Shown here piece after piece: positions 6,311 through 15,114 of a DNA stretch of 53,567 nucleotides. Under the pieces are notes generated by a model, which was not told the DNA's origin, made no database searches, and saw nothing but the letters and a program-made list of their open reading frames with translations. A program made the position numbers and the translations under genes. Origin of the DNA: JALXDT01 sp964634755 (GTDB lineage Bacteria; Acidobacteriota; Aminicenantia; JAMOAD01); NCBI GenBank assembly GCA_964634755.1, contig CAZWJH010000006.1, positions 1-53,567 on the forward strand, read 5' to 3'. Every line of letters starts with the position of its first letter. Position 1 is the first letter of the stretch.

Positions 6311-8128
6311 ATGGAGAGAGATTTCAGAGATTTTTTTGAGAGTGAAAATAAGATTCTTTTTGATGGAGCTATAGGGACACAGATTTATGCTATGGGAGTT
6401 CCTAAAGGACACTGTTATGATGAACTTAATATATCAATGCCGGAAATAGTAAAGACAATTCACAGAGAATACTTGGAAGCGGGTGCTGAGGTTTTGACGA
6501 CAAATACATTCGGAGCAAACAGATACATTTTGGATAAGTATTTTGATTTGGGTAAAAAGGCTAAGGATATAAATTATTTCGGAGCAAGAATTGCCCGCTC
6601 TGTAGCTAAAGAAAGAGCTTTTGTTGCTGGTTCAATCGGGCCTATTTCAAGGCCTCTGGATAAAGAGGATAATCCCTCTCCTGGTGAGTTAAAAGCTATA
6701 TTTAGAGAACAAATTGAAGCTCTTTTAGAAGGTGGGACGGATCTTCTTATCTTTGAGACATTTGCCTGTTTGAATGAACTTATTGTTGGGATTAAAACCG
6801 CAAGGGAATTAGCGTCCGATGTGTTTATAATTGCTGAGATGTCGTTTCCTAACAATGGACTCACTCTTTACGGTAAAAATCCGTTTGAGGTTTCTGTTAA
6901 ATTATCTGAGACCGAGGCTGATGTAATAGGCTCAAACTGCGGAACAGGTCCTCAGAATGTTTTTGAGGTCGTAAGAAAAATGGGCAGGGTTACGGAAAAG
7001 CCTCTTTCAGCTATGCCCAATGCAGGTCTTGCCCAATTTGTTCAGGGGAAATTTTATTATCCTTACAATCCGGAGTATTTTGCAAATTATGGGAAAAAGT
7101 TTTTAGCGGCGGGTATTAAGGTTGTTGGGGGATGCTGCGGAACTACTCCGGAACATATAAGAATTTTGAAAGAAAAGACCCGGGAATTTTCAGTACAACC
7201 ACGAAAAATAAAAAAGATAGAAATTATAGAGGAAAAGGAGAGGAAAAAAAAGGAAAAACCTTATACTGGCTTGATGAAGCTTTTGAAAAAGAAAAAAGCC
7301 TTATCAGTTGAAATAGACCCTCCAAGAGATGTTAATTTTAAGAAGCTTGTTAAAAAACTTGAAGAGTATGGGAAATATGTTAATGCAATTAATGTTTCCG
7401 ATAGTCCTATGGCAAAAACTCGAATGTCTCCTATTGCTCTTGGTAGAATATTAAAGGATACTCTTGATAAAGAAATAATTGTTCACTATACATGCAGAGA
7501 TAGAAATATTTTGGGGATTCAGTCGGATTTGTTAGGAGCTTCTGCTCTCGGTCTTCACAATATATTGTCTTTGGGAGGAGATCCTCCTTCTATAGGAGAT
7601 TATCCTTTTGCTACCGGTGTTTATGATTTAACATCCGAAGGACTTGTTGAAATGATGTCTTCTCTTAACAGAGGTGCGGATCTTTTGGGAAACCCCATAG
7701 GAGATAAAGCTCATTTTTACATTGGTGTAGGGTTTGGGATAAATGAGAAGACTTCGGACAAAGAGATAGAAAAATTGAGGAAAAAGGTAGAAAAAGGAAC
7801 TCACTTTATTATAACCCAACCAATATACAAAATTAAAGGTATGGAAAAAATTATAGAGAAGATCCAATCACTGGGAGTTCCAATTATGGTAAGTATTATG
7901 CCCCTTATCTCTTACAAAAATGCTGAGTATCTTCACTATGAAGTACCAGGTATAACGGTACCGGAAGAAATTTTAAAGAGAATGGAAGGAAAAAGTAAAA
8001 GGGAAGGTGAACTTGAAGGAGCAAAGATTTCAAAAGAATTAATAAAGGAATTAAAGGGTTTGGTTAATGGATTTTTAATTATCCCTCCTTTTAATAGACT
8101 ACATCTTTTGGAAGATATTTTTGGGTAA
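6311..8128 (+). CDS. Bifunctional homocysteine S-methyltransferase / 5,10-methylenetetrahydrofolate reductase
   Basis: Residues 1-290 form a homocysteine S-methyltransferase TIM barrel with its zinc-binding cysteines (GSNCGTG, GGCCGTTPEH). Residues 320-605 form a methylene-THF reductase barrel (SVEIDPPRD..., LGGDPPSIGDYP). The fusion matches YitJ-type proteins of Firmicutes and Thermotogae in order and length. It would reduce methylene-THF to methyl-THF and methylate homocysteine to methionine, in the cytoplasm. AGGTGG precedes ATG 6311. It lies 21 nt after the DUF2207-like gene, from whose promoter it is probably transcribed. No riboswitch fits in the gap. Rex-type operators upstream would make sense for an NAD(P)H-using enzyme, but that link is inferred. 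Confidence 0.9.
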   Translation: MERDFRDFFESENKILFDGAIGTQIYAMGVPKGHCYDELNISMPEIVKTIHREYLEAGAEVLTTNTFGANRYILDKYFDLGKKAKDINYFGARIARSVAKERAFVAGSIGPISRPLDKEDNPSPGELKAIFREQIEALLEGGTDLLIFETFACLNELIVGIKTARELASDVFIIAEMSFPNNGLTLYGKNPFEVSVKLSETEADVIGSNCGTGPQNVFEVVRKMGRVTEKPLSAMPNAGLAQFVQGKFYYPYNPEYFANYGKKFLAAGIKVVGGCCGTTPEHIRILKEKTREFSVQPRKIKKIEIIEEKERKKKEKPYTGLMKLLKKKKALSVEIDPPRDVNFKKLVKKLEEYGKYVNAINVSDSPMAKTRMSPIALGRILKDTLDKEIIVHYTCRDRNILGIQSDLLGASALGLHNILSLGGDPPSIGDYPFATGVYDLTSEGLVEMMSSLNRGADLLGNPIGDKAHFYIGVGFGINEKTSDKEIEKLRKKVEKGTHFIITQPIYKIKGMEKIIEKIQSLGVPIMVSIMPLISYKNAEYLHYEVPGITVPEEILKRMEGKSKREGELEGAKISKELIKELKGLVNGFLIIPPFNRLHLLEDIFG

Positions 8129-8158
8129 TATTTAGAAGAAAATAATTTTGAACTTTTA

Positions 8159-8187
8159 TTGACAAAGTAAAGACAATAAAATAAAAT
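8159..8187 (+). promoter_or_regulatory. Promoter of the nuoJKLMN operon
   Basis: TTGACA (8159-8164), 17-nt spacer, TAAAAT (8182-8187). ATG 8197 begins 9 nt after the -10 box and has no Shine-Dalgarno, so the transcript is predicted to be leaderless or nearly so. It also shows that nuoJ starts a new transcription unit. Confidence 0.75.
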
Positions 8188-8196
8188 AAAAAACAA

Positions 8197-8682
8197 ATGC
8201 TTGAGACTATAGTTTTTTTAGTATTGGCGCTAATTATAACAGGTGGAGGTGTTTATATCCTCTTTTCCAAAGAACCTGTATATTCAGTGTTTTCACTCGT
8301 TGTTTCACTTTTGGCAATGGCTGGTATTTTTGCTCTTATAGGAGCTCCCTTTCTTGCGGCTCTTCAGATAATAATTTATGCAGGTGCCGGAGTTGTTATG
8401 ATCGTGATGGCTGTGATGTTTTACAAAAATGAAAGGAATTCACTATTAAAATTAAAAAAGGGGTGGTTCGGAGCAATACTCCTGGTTGTGTTTTTACTTA
8501 ATCTTCTTGCAATTGATTTAAGTTTTGGGAAAATGAAGCTTTCCGGAGGTCAAACTTCAACAAAAGAGCTTTCATTAGAGTTTTTTAAAAATTATATTTA
8601 CCCTTTTGAGCTTATTTCAATTTTGATTCTTGTGGGAGTTGTAGGAGTGCTGATTTTGGCAAAGAGAAAGGAGGAGGAATGA
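8197..8682 (+). CDS. nuoJ: NADH-quinone oxidoreductase subunit J
   Basis: A 161-residue protein with five predicted membrane helices. It has the NuoJ pattern EPVYSVFSLVVSLLAMAG near residues 26-43 and LAALQIIIYAGAGVVM near residues 53-68, which form the TM3 region coupling quinone reduction to proton pumping. It begins the membrane-arm operon nuoJKLMN. The upstream subunits A-D, H and I that normally precede it are not in the window. It overlaps nuoK by 4 nt. Confidence 0.93.
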   Translation: MLETIVFLVLALIITGGGVYILFSKEPVYSVFSLVVSLLAMAGIFALIGAPFLAALQIIIYAGAGVVMIVMAVMFYKNERNSLLKLKKGWFGAILLVVFLLNLLAIDLSFGKMKLSGGQTSTKELSLEFFKNYIYPFELISILILVGVVGVLILAKRKEEE

Positions 8683-8981
8683 TCTGCGGATATTCAATTA
8701 TTCTTCTTTCATTTCTTTTATTTTTAATAGGGATAGCGATTTTTATCTCAAAAAAGAGTTTTATTATGATGCTTGTTGGAGCAGAATTTTCTTTAAATGC
8801 GATAAATCTTTTGTTCGTATTTTTTTCAAAAGTTAAAGGGAATTTAGACGGACAGATTTTCGTAATTTTCACTCTTACAGTTGCTGCTGTTGAGGTTGCT
8901 GTCGGAATTTCAATTGCTGTTCTTCTTTATAAAAAGCATAAGATAGAGAGCCGAGATGATTTGAAGGAGCTTAAGGGATGA
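8679..8981 (+). CDS. nuoK: NADH-quinone oxidoreductase subunit K
   Basis: A 100-residue protein with three membrane helices, the usual NuoK length. The conserved glutamate region MMLVGAEFSLNAINLLFV (around residues 30-47) and AAVEVAVGISIAVLLYK are present. A GGAGGA site precedes the ATG inside the end of nuoJ. Part of the antiporter-like proton path between NuoJ and NuoN. Confidence 0.95.
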   Translation: MICGYSIILLSFLLFLIGIAIFISKKSFIMMLVGAEFSLNAINLLFVFFSKVKGNLDGQIFVIFTLTVAAVEVAVGISIAVLLYKKHKIESRDDLKELKG

Positions 8982-10852
8982 TTTTTGTATTAATTTTTCC
9001 GCTTGCAAGTGCTCTTTTTTTGGTTTTATTCGGGAAGTATCTTTCAAAGAAATTTATCTCAATTATATCCCCTTTTTCAGTGTTTTTATCTTTTTTAACG
9101 AGCCTTTTATTTTTTTCAAAAGCCTCGGAAGGTATTGTTTATAATGTATACAACTGGATTTCCGTAGGGAATCTTAATATTGACATTGCCTTAAAGTGGG
9201 ATCCTCTTTCCTCTGTTATGGTTTTAATGGTTACAGGCGTAAGTTTTTTGATTCATGTTTATGCAACTGGCTATATGCATGAAGATAACTCATTTTCAAG
9301 ATTTTTTGCCTATATGAATCTTTTTACATTTTTTATGCTTGTTTTAGTGCTTTCATCTTCCATAGTTATGATGTTTGTCGGTTGGGAAGGTGTGGGGCTC
9401 TGCTCTTATCTTTTGATAGGTTTTTGGTTTGAAAAAGAAAGCGCTTCAAAAGCCGGAATGAAAGCCTTTATTGTTAACAGAATCGGAGATCTGGGATTTT
9501 TAATAGGGATTTTCTGGATTTTATATATTGTGAGAAGAGCGAATTTTGATGCTATAAACAAAGCTGCTGTTTCAGGAAATATACCATTAGCGATTTCATC
9601 TTTGATAGGTGTTTTGCTTTTCATAGGAGCCACAGGAAAATCAGCTCAGATTCCTCTTTATGTATGGCTTCCCGATGCAATGGAAGGTCCGACACCTGTA
9701 AGTGCTCTTATTCATGCTGCTACAATGGTTACGGCTGGAGTTTATATGATTGTAAGGCTTAATGGTCTTTTCTCTGTTGCTCATACGGCTTCAACTGTTG
9801 TTGCAATTGTAGGTGTTTTCACAGCTTTTTATGCTGCAACCATTGCAATTACCCAGAATGATATAAAAAAAGTTCTTGCATATTCCACTATAAGTCAGAT
9901 TGGCTATATGATTTTTGCAGCTGGTATCGGGGCATACACTGCTGCGATTTTTCATCTGATAACCCATGCATTTTTCAAAGCCTTGCTTTTTTTGGGAGCA
10001 GGAAGTGTTATCCACGCTATGGGTGGTATTCAGGATATGAGAAAAATGGGCGGTTTGAAAAAGCATATGCCGATTACATTTTGGACTTTTCTTGTGGCAG
10101 GACTTGCAATTTCAGGTGTTCCCGGGTTTGCAGGGTTTTTCAGTAAGGATGAAATTCTTGCAAGCTCATATTTTACAGGACACAGGGTTTTGTGGTTTAT
10201 TGGAATAATAACTGCTTTGTTAACAGCTTTTTATATTTTCAGACTCATATTTATGACATTTTACGGAAAAGAAAGAATGGATGATGAAACAAAACACCAT
10301 TTGCACGAATCACCCAAGAGTATGACAATTCCCCTTATTATTTTAGCCTTTTTTGCGGCTGTCGGAGGATATGTCTCTTTGCCAAAATTTATTTCGGAAC
10401 ACAGTATTTGGGAAGAGTATCTGCATAAGATTGTTTACTTAAAGGGTGAAATACACTTTCTGCATTCGGTTGAAATAAATCTTACTCTGCTCTCATCATC
10501 CCTTGCACTTTTGGGAATTTTAATTGCTTGGTATTTTTATGTTAAAAGAACCGAACTACCAATTGTTATGGCTAAAAAGGTTCCTTTTATTTATAAACTA
10601 TTATTGAATAAATATTATGTTGATGAAATATATGAGTTCGTTTTTGTAAACTCTTTTGTGTACGGTTCCGAAGGAATTTACGATTGGTTTGACAAGCCCG
10701 TTATAGATGGTGCGGTCAACGGTTCCGGAAAATTGGCGAACTTCACGGGAAAGCTTTTGGCAAAACTTCAGACAGGTAATATCAAAGATTATATATACAG
10801 TATTTTAGCAGGTGTTGTAATACTCTTAACTTTAATTTTAATGGGAGTTTAA
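8978..10852 (+). CDS. nuoL: NADH-quinone oxidoreductase subunit L
   Basis: A 624-residue antiporter-like proton-pumping subunit with about 16 membrane helices. Hallmarks include the conserved glutamate helix FVGWEGVGLCSYLLIG, the broken-helix region PLYVWLPDAMEGPTPVSALIHAATMV, and a C-terminal long helix ending in the extra membrane segment typical of NuoL. It overlaps nuoK by 4 nt and abuts nuoM, so the operon is tightly coupled. Acts in the cytoplasmic membrane. Confidence 0.95.
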   Translation: MIFVLIFPLASALFLVLFGKYLSKKFISIISPFSVFLSFLTSLLFFSKASEGIVYNVYNWISVGNLNIDIALKWDPLSSVMVLMVTGVSFLIHVYATGYMHEDNSFSRFFAYMNLFTFFMLVLVLSSSIVMMFVGWEGVGLCSYLLIGFWFEKESASKAGMKAFIVNRIGDLGFLIGIFWILYIVRRANFDAINKAAVSGNIPLAISSLIGVLLFIGATGKSAQIPLYVWLPDAMEGPTPVSALIHAATMVTAGVYMIVRLNGLFSVAHTASTVVAIVGVFTAFYAATIAITQNDIKKVLAYSTISQIGYMIFAAGIGAYTAAIFHLITHAFFKALLFLGAGSVIHAMGGIQDMRKMGGLKKHMPITFWTFLVAGLAISGVPGFAGFFSKDEILASSYFTGHRVLWFIGIITALLTAFYIFRLIFMTFYGKERMDDETKHHLHESPKSMTIPLIILAFFAAVGGYVSLPKFISEHSIWEEYLHKIVYLKGEIHFLHSVEINLTLLSSSLALLGILIAWYFYVKRTELPIVMAKKVPFIYKLLLNKYYVDEIYEFVFVNSFVYGSEGIYDWFDKPVIDGAVNGSGKLANFTGKLLAKLQTGNIKDYIYSILAGVVILLTLILMGV

Positions 10853-12325
10853 ATGCTTTTTTATGTTTTGGGTTTGCCATTTTTGTTTGCGATTTTGATC
10901 TTGCTTATTCCGGAAAGTAAGAAAAAAATAGTTTTACCTGTTTCCGGAGTTCTTTCGACAATTCATTTTATAGTCAGTTTATCCCTTTATTTCGGATATG
11001 ATCTCAGCTCAGCTGGTTTTCAATTTGTTATTAACAAAAAGTGGATTTCTCCCGGTATAAACTTCCACATTGGTGCGGACGGGGTTAGTATCCTTTTGAT
11101 TCTTTTAACATCCTTTCTTTTCCCCATTTCATTTTTTGCATCCGTTAAATCAGTAAATGAAAGGGAAAAGAGCTTTGCATTTTTTATGTTTTTGCTTGAA
11201 GGGGGAGTTGTAGGTGTTTTTGTTTCATTGAATGTACTGCTCTTTTATCTTTTTTGGGAAATTATGTTAATTCCTATGTATTTTATAATAGGTATATGGG
11301 GAGGTAAAAACAGAATTTATGCAAGTTTTAAGTTTGTCCTTTATACTATGGCGGGAAGCCTTTTAATGCTGATTGCTATTGTCTGGTATTTTAAGGCAGC
11401 TGGAGGAACAAGCTTTGAACTAACACAGTGGCTTTCTAAAGGGCCTCTTTCTTATGCGGTTCAAAATTGGCTATTTTTAGCATTTGCCCTTGCTTTTATG
11501 ATAAAGATACCTTTATTCCCTTTCCATACATGGCTTCCTGATGCTCACACGGAGGCTCCCACCGCGGGTTCAGTAATTTTAGCAGGGGTTTTACTTAAAA
11601 TGGGAATTTACGGTTTCATGAGATTTGGTCTTCCGCTTTTTCCCGATGCTTTTATGCATTACAGGTATCTTTTAATGATTTTATCTGTGATTGGGATAAT
11701 ATACGGTGGACTTATGGCTCTTGTTCAAAAAGATATAAAAAGATTGGTTGCATATTCGAGTGTTTCACACATGGGAATAATTATGTTAGGTTTTCTTGCA
11801 TTAAATCCGGAAGGATTTACCGGCTCTGTTTATCAAATGTTAAACCACGGACTTTCCACGGGGGCTCTTTTTTTATTGGTGGGAATAGTATATGAAAGGA
11901 CACATACAAGGCAAATTTCGGATTATGGCGGTCTTGCAAAATTAATGCCTGTTTATGCTGCGATTTTTATGCTTATTATGTTCTCATCAGCAGGTCTTCC
12001 GGGGCTTAATGGATTCATAGGTGAATTTTTAATTTTGTGGGGAACTTTTGAAGCTAATAAACTGTTAACTGTTTTTGCTGCAACAGGAATTATCATAGGC
12101 GCTGCATATCTTTTGTGGCTTTATAAAAGAGTATTTAATGGCCCTGTGAAAGTAGGATTGGATAAAAAAGTTTTTGATTTAAACCTTCGGGAAATCTTAT
12201 ACATGGTCCCGATAATAATACTTGTAGTATGGATGGGAGTCTATCCCTCCACATTTACAAAATTGATTAAAATTCCAAAAGTTGTAGGAAAATATTTTAT
12301 TATAAACGGAGGAGTCGGAAAGTGA
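10853..12325 (+). CDS. nuoM: NADH-quinone oxidoreductase subunit M
   Basis: A 490-residue antiporter-like subunit with about 14 membrane helices. Motifs include LFYLFWEIMLIPMYFIIGIWGG with the conserved Glu, PLFPFHTWLPDAHTEAPTAGS and a KDIKRLVAYSSVSHMG segment. Its ATG follows the nuoL stop codon directly. One of three proton-pumping antiporter modules. Confidence 0.95.
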   Translation: MLFYVLGLPFLFAILILLIPESKKKIVLPVSGVLSTIHFIVSLSLYFGYDLSSAGFQFVINKKWISPGINFHIGADGVSILLILLTSFLFPISFFASVKSVNEREKSFAFFMFLLEGGVVGVFVSLNVLLFYLFWEIMLIPMYFIIGIWGGKNRIYASFKFVLYTMAGSLLMLIAIVWYFKAAGGTSFELTQWLSKGPLSYAVQNWLFLAFALAFMIKIPLFPFHTWLPDAHTEAPTAGSVILAGVLLKMGIYGFMRFGLPLFPDAFMHYRYLLMILSVIGIIYGGLMALVQKDIKRLVAYSSVSHMGIIMLGFLALNPEGFTGSVYQMLNHGLSTGALFLLVGIVYERTHTRQISDYGGLAKLMPVYAAIFMLIMFSSAGLPGLNGFIGEFLILWGTFEANKLLTVFAATGIIIGAAYLLWLYKRVFNGPVKVGLDKKVFDLNLREILYMVPIIILVVWMGVYPSTFTKLIKIPKVVGKYFIINGGVGK

Positions 12326-13713
12326 ATGATATCTACATAGCCTCTTTGCCTGTTGTTTTAGCTGCAGTGTCTGGAATTTTGATACTGGTAGTAGATGTTA
12401 TGATTAAAAAATCCAAGAAATTAATTTTTGCTTTATCTTTGATTTTTTCGCTCCTTCCATTTTTGCCTTTTTTGATTTTTTACGGATTTAAGTCTAAAGC
12501 TTTTGGTGGTCAGCTTATAATGGATAATCTGTCTTACATATTTGTAGCTTTAATATCCGTGATTACTTTTTTTATTATTCTTATAAGCTATTCTTACAAT
12601 AAGAGACGATTGATAAAATACAATGAATACTATGTGCTTCTGTTTTTTGCTCAGGCAGGTTTGATTGCTCTTGTTTCAAGCTATAATTTACTTATTATAT
12701 TTATTGCCTTTGAAATATTCTCATTCTCTTCTTATATCTTAACCGGTATTGTAAAGGATCGTCTATCTTCCGAAGCGGTTTTCAAGTATCTTTTCACAGG
12801 TATAATAGCATCTTCAATAGGTCTTTTAGGGATTGCTCTTCTTTACGGAGCAAGCGGTACTTTATTCATTGATAAAATGATTAAAACAGGGACTAATGAC
12901 ATAGTTATAATTTCAGGATTTATTCTTTTTTTAATAAATGTATTTTTCAAATTTTCACTTACTCCATTTCACATCTGGACTCCGGATGTTTACGAAGGGG
13001 CGGCAACTCCCGTATCAGCTTATTTTTCAGTAGCTCCTAAAATTGCGATTATTGTATTGGTGTTAAGATTTATTAATTTAGATATTTTTTTAGTTCTAAA
13101 TCTAAAAACAATATTTTGGCTTATTGCCGCTATTACGATTTTGTGGGGAAATTTTGTAGCTTTAAAGCAGAAAAACCTTAAAAGATTAATGGCTTACTCG
13201 GCTATTTCTCATTCTGGATACATTGCAATGGGCTTTCTCCTTCCCTATGAGTTGGCTTACAAATATTTGCTTTTTTACGGAATTTCTTATTTATTTTTAA
13301 ATATTATAGCTTTTTCTTTCATTTCATATCTTACGGAAGGTTCTTCGGATGATGTTGAAATTAGAAGCATAGCAGGACTTTCAAAAAAAAGACCATTTGA
13401 GTCATTTGTGTTTTCTCTTGCATTAATCTCTCTTGCGGGATTTCCTCCGACAGTTGGTTTTTTTGCAAAATTTTATCTTTTTATAGCTTTAATAGAGAGT
13501 GGTTATCTTTGGATAACTTTAATAGCTATTTTAGGCACTTTGGTTTCTGTTTTTTACTATTTTAGAATAATAATGTACCTTTGCTTCAAAGAAGGAGAAA
13601 AGGAATTTAAATTTGATATTTTAGGAAAAATTGTTTTATCCTTGAATGTGGTAATTGTGTTAGTTTTTTCATTTTATCCGGAATTGATTTTTAATTTTTT
13701 AGGGGGGTGGTAG
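12322..13713 (+). CDS. nuoN: NADH-quinone oxidoreductase subunit N
   Basis: A 463-residue antiporter-like subunit with about 14 membrane helices. It has the NuoN pattern FSLTPFHIWTPDVYEGAATP and KQKNLKRLMAYSAISHSGY. It starts at GTG 12322, overlapping the nuoM stop by 4 nt. The next gene, a response-regulator receiver, begins directly after its TAG, so signalling genes share this transcript. Confidence 0.94.
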   Translation: MNDIYIASLPVVLAAVSGILILVVDVMIKKSKKLIFALSLIFSLLPFLPFLIFYGFKSKAFGGQLIMDNLSYIFVALISVITFFIILISYSYNKRRLIKYNEYYVLLFFAQAGLIALVSSYNLLIIFIAFEIFSFSSYILTGIVKDRLSSEAVFKYLFTGIIASSIGLLGIALLYGASGTLFIDKMIKTGTNDIVIISGFILFLINVFFKFSLTPFHIWTPDVYEGAATPVSAYFSVAPKIAIIVLVLRFINLDIFLVLNLKTIFWLIAAITILWGNFVALKQKNLKRLMAYSAISHSGYIAMGFLLPYELAYKYLLFYGISYLFLNIIAFSFISYLTEGSSDDVEIRSIAGLSKKRPFESFVFSLALISLAGFPPTVGFFAKFYLFIALIESGYLWITLIAILGTLVSVFYYFRIIMYLCFKEGEKEFKFDILGKIVLSLNVVIVLVFSFYPELIFNFLGGW

Positions 13714-14079
13714 ATGAGCAAAATTCTTATTGTTGATGATGAAGATTTTATAAGAGATATGATGAAAGATTTTCTTGAGTTTGAAGGATATGAATTTTTT
13801 GAAGCTGAAAATGGAGAGAATGCATTTAAGTTAATAGATGAGAAAAAGGATGAAATCTCTCTTATTTTTTTAGATTATACTCTTCCTGATATTAAAGGAA
13901 ATGAGTTCGTGAAAAAAATGCTTGAAAAAGGAATAAAAATACCTGTGATATTAACTTCCGGTTTGTCAGATAATCTTGTTTTATCTGAAGATGAAAAACA
14001 GGTGGTAAAAGCAACTCTCTCAAAACCTTTTAACCTTGACAATTTTTTGAAAATTTTAAAAGATATAACAGGAAGTTAA
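13714..14079 (+). CDS. CheY-like single-domain response regulator
   Basis: A 121-residue receiver domain with no output domain. Acidic pocket VDDED near residues 7-11, phospho-acceptor Asp in LIFLDYTLPD (about residue 53), conserved Thr/Ser in LTSG and Lys in LSKPF. ATG 13714 follows the nuoN stop with no gap and has a G-rich ribosome-binding site. It should pass a phosphate signal by protein contact. The nearest full histidine kinase is at 16646, and a PP2C phosphatase follows 19 nt later; pairing with either is inferred. Confidence 0.92.
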   Translation: MSKILIVDDEDFIRDMMKDFLEFEGYEFFEAENGENAFKLIDEKKDEISLIFLDYTLPDIKGNEFVKKMLEKGIKIPVILTSGLSDNLVLSEDEKQVVKATLSKPFNLDNFLKILKDITGS

Positions 14080-14098
14080 GGCAGAAGAAGAGGGCCAA

Positions 14099-15049
14099 AT
14101 GAATTTATATTTTTATGGAAAGAGCGATAGGGGAATAGTAAGGGATAATAATGAAGATTTTTTCTTTGCTGAGAGGATAGGGGAGGAAGAATTCCTTTTT
14201 GCTGTGGCTGATGGAATGGGGGGACACCTTGCAGGTGAGGTCGCAAGCAGAAGGGCAATAGAGACATTGGTTAGGGAGTTTACACGAAAAACAGATGAAC
14301 CACTTCCATCCAAAATAAGAAGGGTTTTTGATAAAATTAATAGTGAAATAATAACAGAAGGTAATGAAAATTTAGATCAAAGAGGAATGGGGACAACTCT
14401 TTCAGCTTTGTATATAAAAAAAGATAGAGCATTTGTTGCTCATATTGGGGATAGTAGGATATATCATTTTAGTGGAAGGCTTATTCAACTTACGGAAGAT
14501 CACTCTTTTGTGGGGAAATTGGTTAAAGACGGACTAATTTCTCCTGAAGAAGCTAAGGTTCATCCGAAGAGAAATATCTTATATCAGTCTATTGGAATGA
14601 GAAGAGGGATAAATGTTCAAGTTGAAGGACCAATAAAGATTAAAGAAGGGGAAAAGTTTTTATTATGTACGGATGGCTTAACGGTTGTTGTAGAGGAGGA
14701 GGAGATAGAAACTCTTTTAAGCAAGGATATTTCGCCTAAAAAAACTGTAAATGAGCTGGTGGATACAGCATTAAAGAGAGGAGCTCCTGATAATGTTACT
14801 GTTATCGTCGTTTCAACAAAAGCCTGTGATGAAACAAAAGAATACCATTTAAAAAAGATTAAGAAAAAGAAGAAATTAAATTGGCTATTACTTATTTTAA
14901 TGATTTTATTAATTATCTTATCCTTTATTTTTGCTGATTTATTTTTGAAATACAAAGGGAAAGAGAACAAAGAAGAACAAAGTAATTCAATAGGTAAAAT
15001 AAAAAATAGTGCTATTTTATTATCTTGTGTAAATATAAAAAATCATTAA
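14099..15049 (+). CDS. PP2C-family Ser/Thr protein phosphatase with a C-terminal membrane helix
   Basis: Residues 1-240 carry the full PP2C motif set: RDNNEDF, ADGMGGH, GMGTTLSAL, AHIGDSRIYH, LTEDHS, CTDGLT and APDNVTVIVV. A basic linker leads into one strong membrane helix at about 263-285 and a short tail, so the phosphatase is tethered to the inner membrane facing the cytoplasm. Such enzymes usually oppose Hanks-type Ser/Thr kinases, but none is encoded here. It is transcribed with nuoJKLMN and the receiver gene. Confidence 0.92.
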   Translation: MNLYFYGKSDRGIVRDNNEDFFFAERIGEEEFLFAVADGMGGHLAGEVASRRAIETLVREFTRKTDEPLPSKIRRVFDKINSEIITEGNENLDQRGMGTTLSALYIKKDRAFVAHIGDSRIYHFSGRLIQLTEDHSFVGKLVKDGLISPEEAKVHPKRNILYQSIGMRRGINVQVEGPIKIKEGEKFLLCTDGLTVVVEEEEIETLLSKDISPKKTVNELVDTALKRGAPDNVTVIVVSTKACDETKEYHLKKIKKKKKLNWLLLILMILLIILSFIFADLFLKYKGKENKEEQSNSIGKIKNSAILLSCVNIKNH

Positions 15050-15057
15050 TGATTTTT
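15038..15057 (+). terminator. Possible weak AT-rich terminator
   Basis: Self-complementary run centred on TTAA at 15046-15049, overlapping the stop codon of the phosphatase gene and ending in a T-tract. Nearly all A-T pairs with a minimal loop, so termination efficiency is doubtful. A new promoter starts 2 nt downstream. Confidence 0.3.
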
Positions 15058-15058
15058 A

Positions 15059-15088
15059 TTTGACATTACAATAATATCTCTTTATAAT
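15059..15088 (+). promoter_or_regulatory. Promoter for the solute-binding protein/kinase unit
   Basis: TTGACA (15059-15064), 18-nt spacer, TATAAT (15083-15088). It separates the nuo-receiver-phosphatase unit from the binding-protein/kinase genes. Confidence 0.7.
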
Positions 15089-15114
15089 AAAATACCTTTT
15101 TTAATGAGTCATTG

